From: Haplosporangium gracile
Lineage: Eukaryota > Mortierellomycota > Mortierellomycetes > Mortierellales > Mortierellaceae
Direction: 5' to 3'
Length of the DNA stretch: 21,260 bases
NCBI GenBank assembly: GCA_015499985.1
Contig: JAAAUF010000730.1
Span: 1-21,260 of the forward strand
The stretch's first letter is position 1. Each line of letters opens with the position of its first letter. The notes below the pieces were generated by a model. The model was not told the DNA's origin. It saw nothing but the letters and a program-made list of their open reading frames with translations, and made no database searches. Below, in pieces: positions 19,197 through 21,260 of this stretch. Both the position numbers and the translations under genes were made by a program.

Positions 19197-20870
19197 TCAC
19201 ATGCCGTTAGAGTCCAACCAGGCAGTAATACCCTGGATCCCCTGTTCCCACTCTGTATTATCAGAGACCATAATCAAATGTCCACCATCGTCCAGATCCT
19301 CGAGCTCGATATGATCGACCTGTCCTGCCAAAATGTGGCGTTCCTTGACATCGTTAGTCGACACAATCTCGTCGCCGTTCGAGGTCACCAGAAGGATAGG
19401 GAACGTGGGTTCGAACAGACTGGGTGGGATCGTGTTGTAGATGCTCAGAGGGAGTTGCTCCAGCGGGGACGGGATTGATGCCTCGGATTCGACTGTCAGA
19501 ACTGGTACGTCCTCCTGGATTCCTGTGGGCGTGGTGGCGCTGGACGAAGATGGCCCCTGAGGGGTTTCGTCATTTGCTTCCTTCGACTCCCAAACAGGTA
19601 CCGAATCCCGACCAAGGGTCTCTGATGCCTCTGCCGCCTCCTTTGCTGATGTTGGTGTAGTTATTGATGGTGACTCGGTTGCTGTTGCGCCAACAGGAGA
19701 TTTTTGTGTGCTGTCACTCTCTGCAGTCGACGAAGGCGCCTCTATCTCCTGCTGCCTTTTCTTCTTCAATTCAGCCTCCTCCTTCTCCTGATGCTCCTTG
19801 CCGACCTGATCGATTTTGTAGACCGCCTTTTTGGGCAAGACATATCGTTCCCGGAATCCATCCTGCGCCATTACATCGGCATGGGTTTCAAATGGGTAAT
19901 CGGGGAGGTCCGTCAACAAGGTATCCGATTGCGACGACTCTTGTGACGTTGATGGTGATGTTGATGGTAATGTTGAGGAAGCGACCCTCTCTGGCTTCAA
20001 CTCAGAATCCTCCTGCACAGATTCCGAAGTAGACGCCGCGGCACCCTCTTTGATCTCCTTGGTGGCAGTAGTAGTAGCGGTATCCTTGATCTGAAGCTTA
20101 TGAGACAGTTCCTGGAATCGACGCTGAATGACCTCAGGGATAAAAGGCGACACCAGGACCAGAGCACTGACAGGATTGGATTCGACATATTTCTGAGCGA
20201 CCAGTGCATGTAATCCGTGAGCGATCAGGATAGGTGGGTAAAAGGAATGGTCGGTTTCAATAGCGGTCTTCAAGGTCTTAACAAAATGACGGATATAGGC
20301 ATCGCCCGAGTCGAGGGGTTGATGAGGCATGCTGAATTCAATGCTAGTACTCTGGTACCCCTGGTCTGCCAGACTTTCCTGCCATGTCTCCCGGAAGCAC
20401 CTACAAATGTATTTGTGAAGCAAAGCGAGCATTTGGTGTAAGTAAACGGCTGGAATTTGAAAAAAGAAAAGCAACCTGCAAATCGCGTAATAATGAAGTA
20501 ACATGACGCGGTACCAATTGCCGCCAAAGGGGCCGGTGAGGAGGACGACGGGTGTGGGTTTGAGGAAGGCATAGGTCGGGGGAGGACTGATGGTACAAGA
20601 TACAGAACTAGGTGGGTTGTTGAGGTTGGTGGGTGTCGGTTCTGATTCCTCGGTCACTGAATGAAAGGCTGTCGTCGTGGCAGGTGGTGTTTGTGAGTCG
20701 GATGGTGGCGTTGTTGCTGTTGTTGAAAAGGAGGAGTACCATGATCTTGCGGTGGATGAGAAGAAGACGGGTCGACGAGAGAATGGCGATGCTGAGGCTG
20801 AGGCTACGGTTGCGTTCCTGAGGAAGGGGCGTGCCTGTGCGGACAGCCTTGGTGCGAACTGTTGAAGCAT
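19197..20870 (-). CDS. Alpha/beta-hydrolase-fold protein, putative mitochondrial, nucleophile apparently lost
   Basis: Exons 20870-20476 and 20400-19197 with a 75-nt GT-AG intron encode 532 aa. The intron is a multiple of three without stops, so a retained form would also stay in frame. The ATG start gives an N-terminus rich in Arg/Ser/Ala and lacking acidic residues (R8, R14, R18, R32, R33, R42), a likely mitochondrial presequence. Fold features: PVVLLTGPFGGNW (first strand and oxyanion-type loop), ILIAHGLHALVAQKY (nucleophile elbow region, 189-203), VSALVLVSPF, ILLVTSNGDEIVS (acid, Asp475) and DDGGHLIMV (His506). At the elbow the usual GHSxG reads AHGLH, with Gly194 where Ser is expected. 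A low-complexity Ser/Thr/Glu/Lys segment of roughly 200 residues (about 230-435) replaces the lid. The substrate is unknown. It is tail to tail with the aminotransferase, stops 116 bp apart. Confidence 0.8.
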   Translation of the reverse strand: MLQQFAPRLSAQARPFLRNATVASASASPFSRRPVFFSSTARSWYSSFSTTATTPPSDSQTPPATTTAFHSVTEESEPTPTNLNNPPSSVSCTISPPPTYAFLKPTPVVLLTGPFGGNWYRVMLLHYYAICRLLFFFQIPAVYLHQMLALLHKYICRCFRETWQESLADQGYQSTSIEFSMPHQPLDSGDAYIRHFVKTLKTAIETDHSFYPPILIAHGLHALVAQKYVESNPVSALVLVSPFIPEVIQRRFQELSHKLQIKDTATTTATKEIKEGAAASTSESVQEDSELKPERVASSTLPSTSPSTSQESSQSDTLLTDLPDYPFETHADVMAQDGFRERYVLPKKAVYKIDQVGKEHQEKEEAELKKKRQQEIEAPSSTAESDSTQKSPVGATATESPSITTPTSAKEAAEASETLGRDSVPVWESKEANDETPQGPSSSSATTPTGIQEDVPVLTVESEASIPSPLEQLPLSIYNTIPPSLFEPTFPILLVTSNGDEIVSTNDVKERHILAGQVDHIELEDLDDGGHLIMVSDNTEWEQGIQGITAWLDSNGM

Positions 20871-21260
20871 TCGGTGCGTGTGAGGGATTTGTGTGAGTGT
20901 GGATCAAAGGAGAAGAAGAGAGAAGGTACAATGAAAAAAAGTTCGTTGCGAAATAAACGACAAGAAACATGGACGGTTCTGTCGAAAAAGGAAATTCGCG
21001 TAGGGGGGGGGAACAAATTGGCTTTGACGAGCCACGCATATCCTTGATGGCTGTTGCACCATAGAAGCACTGTACAGTGAGTAGACGCCGTTCTTGTGCA
21101 AAAGGAGGAAAGAAGACAGGCAAGCGACGTGATGTATGTGGTTAGAGCAATTGAGCTTGCAACAGGACCACATCGAAACCCACAAGGGCAGTCAAGGATA
21201 GGAGAGGCGCAAAGCCATCAACCAGGTATAAGTTCGAGTGCAGAAATTAGGATATTTCAA
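20871..21260. other. Upstream region of the alpha/beta-hydrolase gene
   Basis: About 390 bp to the right edge. Several short overlapping open frames are present, none recognisable. The stretch just upstream of the ATG is GA-rich on the plus strand, i.e. a pyrimidine-rich leader for the minus-strand gene. No further gene, tRNA or repeat is supported. Confidence 0.5.

Noticed and set aside
21125..21200. tRNA-like text (GTGGTTAGAGCA followed by a loose B-box)
   Set aside because: No pairing acceptor stem and no proper T-arm (the B-box lacks GTTCGA).

Overview
The window looks like nuclear DNA of a filamentous early-diverging fungus, most likely Mortierellomycota (Mortierella-type). Several things point this way. 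All genes carry GT-AG introns, mostly 75-170 nt. Start codons lie behind pyrimidine-rich leaders, coding sequence is moderately GC-rich, and proteins carry Ser/Thr/Ala/Pro-rich extensions. A relic of the Fanzor (eukaryotic TnpB-like) nuclease family is also present. The genus is inferred from style; no marker gene was compared.

Layout from left to right: (1) 283-1284, minus: 5' end of an OPT-family oligopeptide transporter that leaves the window on the left. (2) 2971-7565, minus: complete four-exon CLIP-170-type microtubule plus-end protein with one CAP-Gly domain, a very long coiled coil and two C-terminal zinc knuckles. (3) 9143-10458, plus: four-exon mitochondrial ADP/ATP carrier, head-to-head with the CLIP gene across about 1.6 kb. 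(4) 11335-15129, plus: seven-exon NAD kinase with long disordered N- and C-terminal extensions and one GC-AG intron. (5) 15248-16857, minus: decayed, 5'-truncated Fanzor-like RNA-guided nuclease pseudogene that still shows the RuvC-I, -II and -III acidic residues and a four-cysteine zinc finger. (6) 17232-19080, plus: six-exon class V PLP aminotransferase of the alanine-glyoxylate / pyridoxamine-pyruvate type. (7) 19197-20870, minus: two-exon alpha/beta-hydrolase-fold protein with a mitochondrial-type leader and an apparently lost catalytic serine, tail to tail with the aminotransferase.

The genes do not form a pathway or cluster. They are housekeeping genes (transport, cytoskeleton, nucleotide exchange, NADP supply, amino-group metabolism), and the only mobile-element-derived item is the Fanzor relic between the NAD kinase and the aminotransferase. 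I found no convincing rRNA, tRNA, CRISPR array or intact transposon. Exon borders were placed by hand from splice signals, reading phase and protein-family continuity. Every spliced model from item 2 to item 7, apart from the pseudogene, closes in frame.
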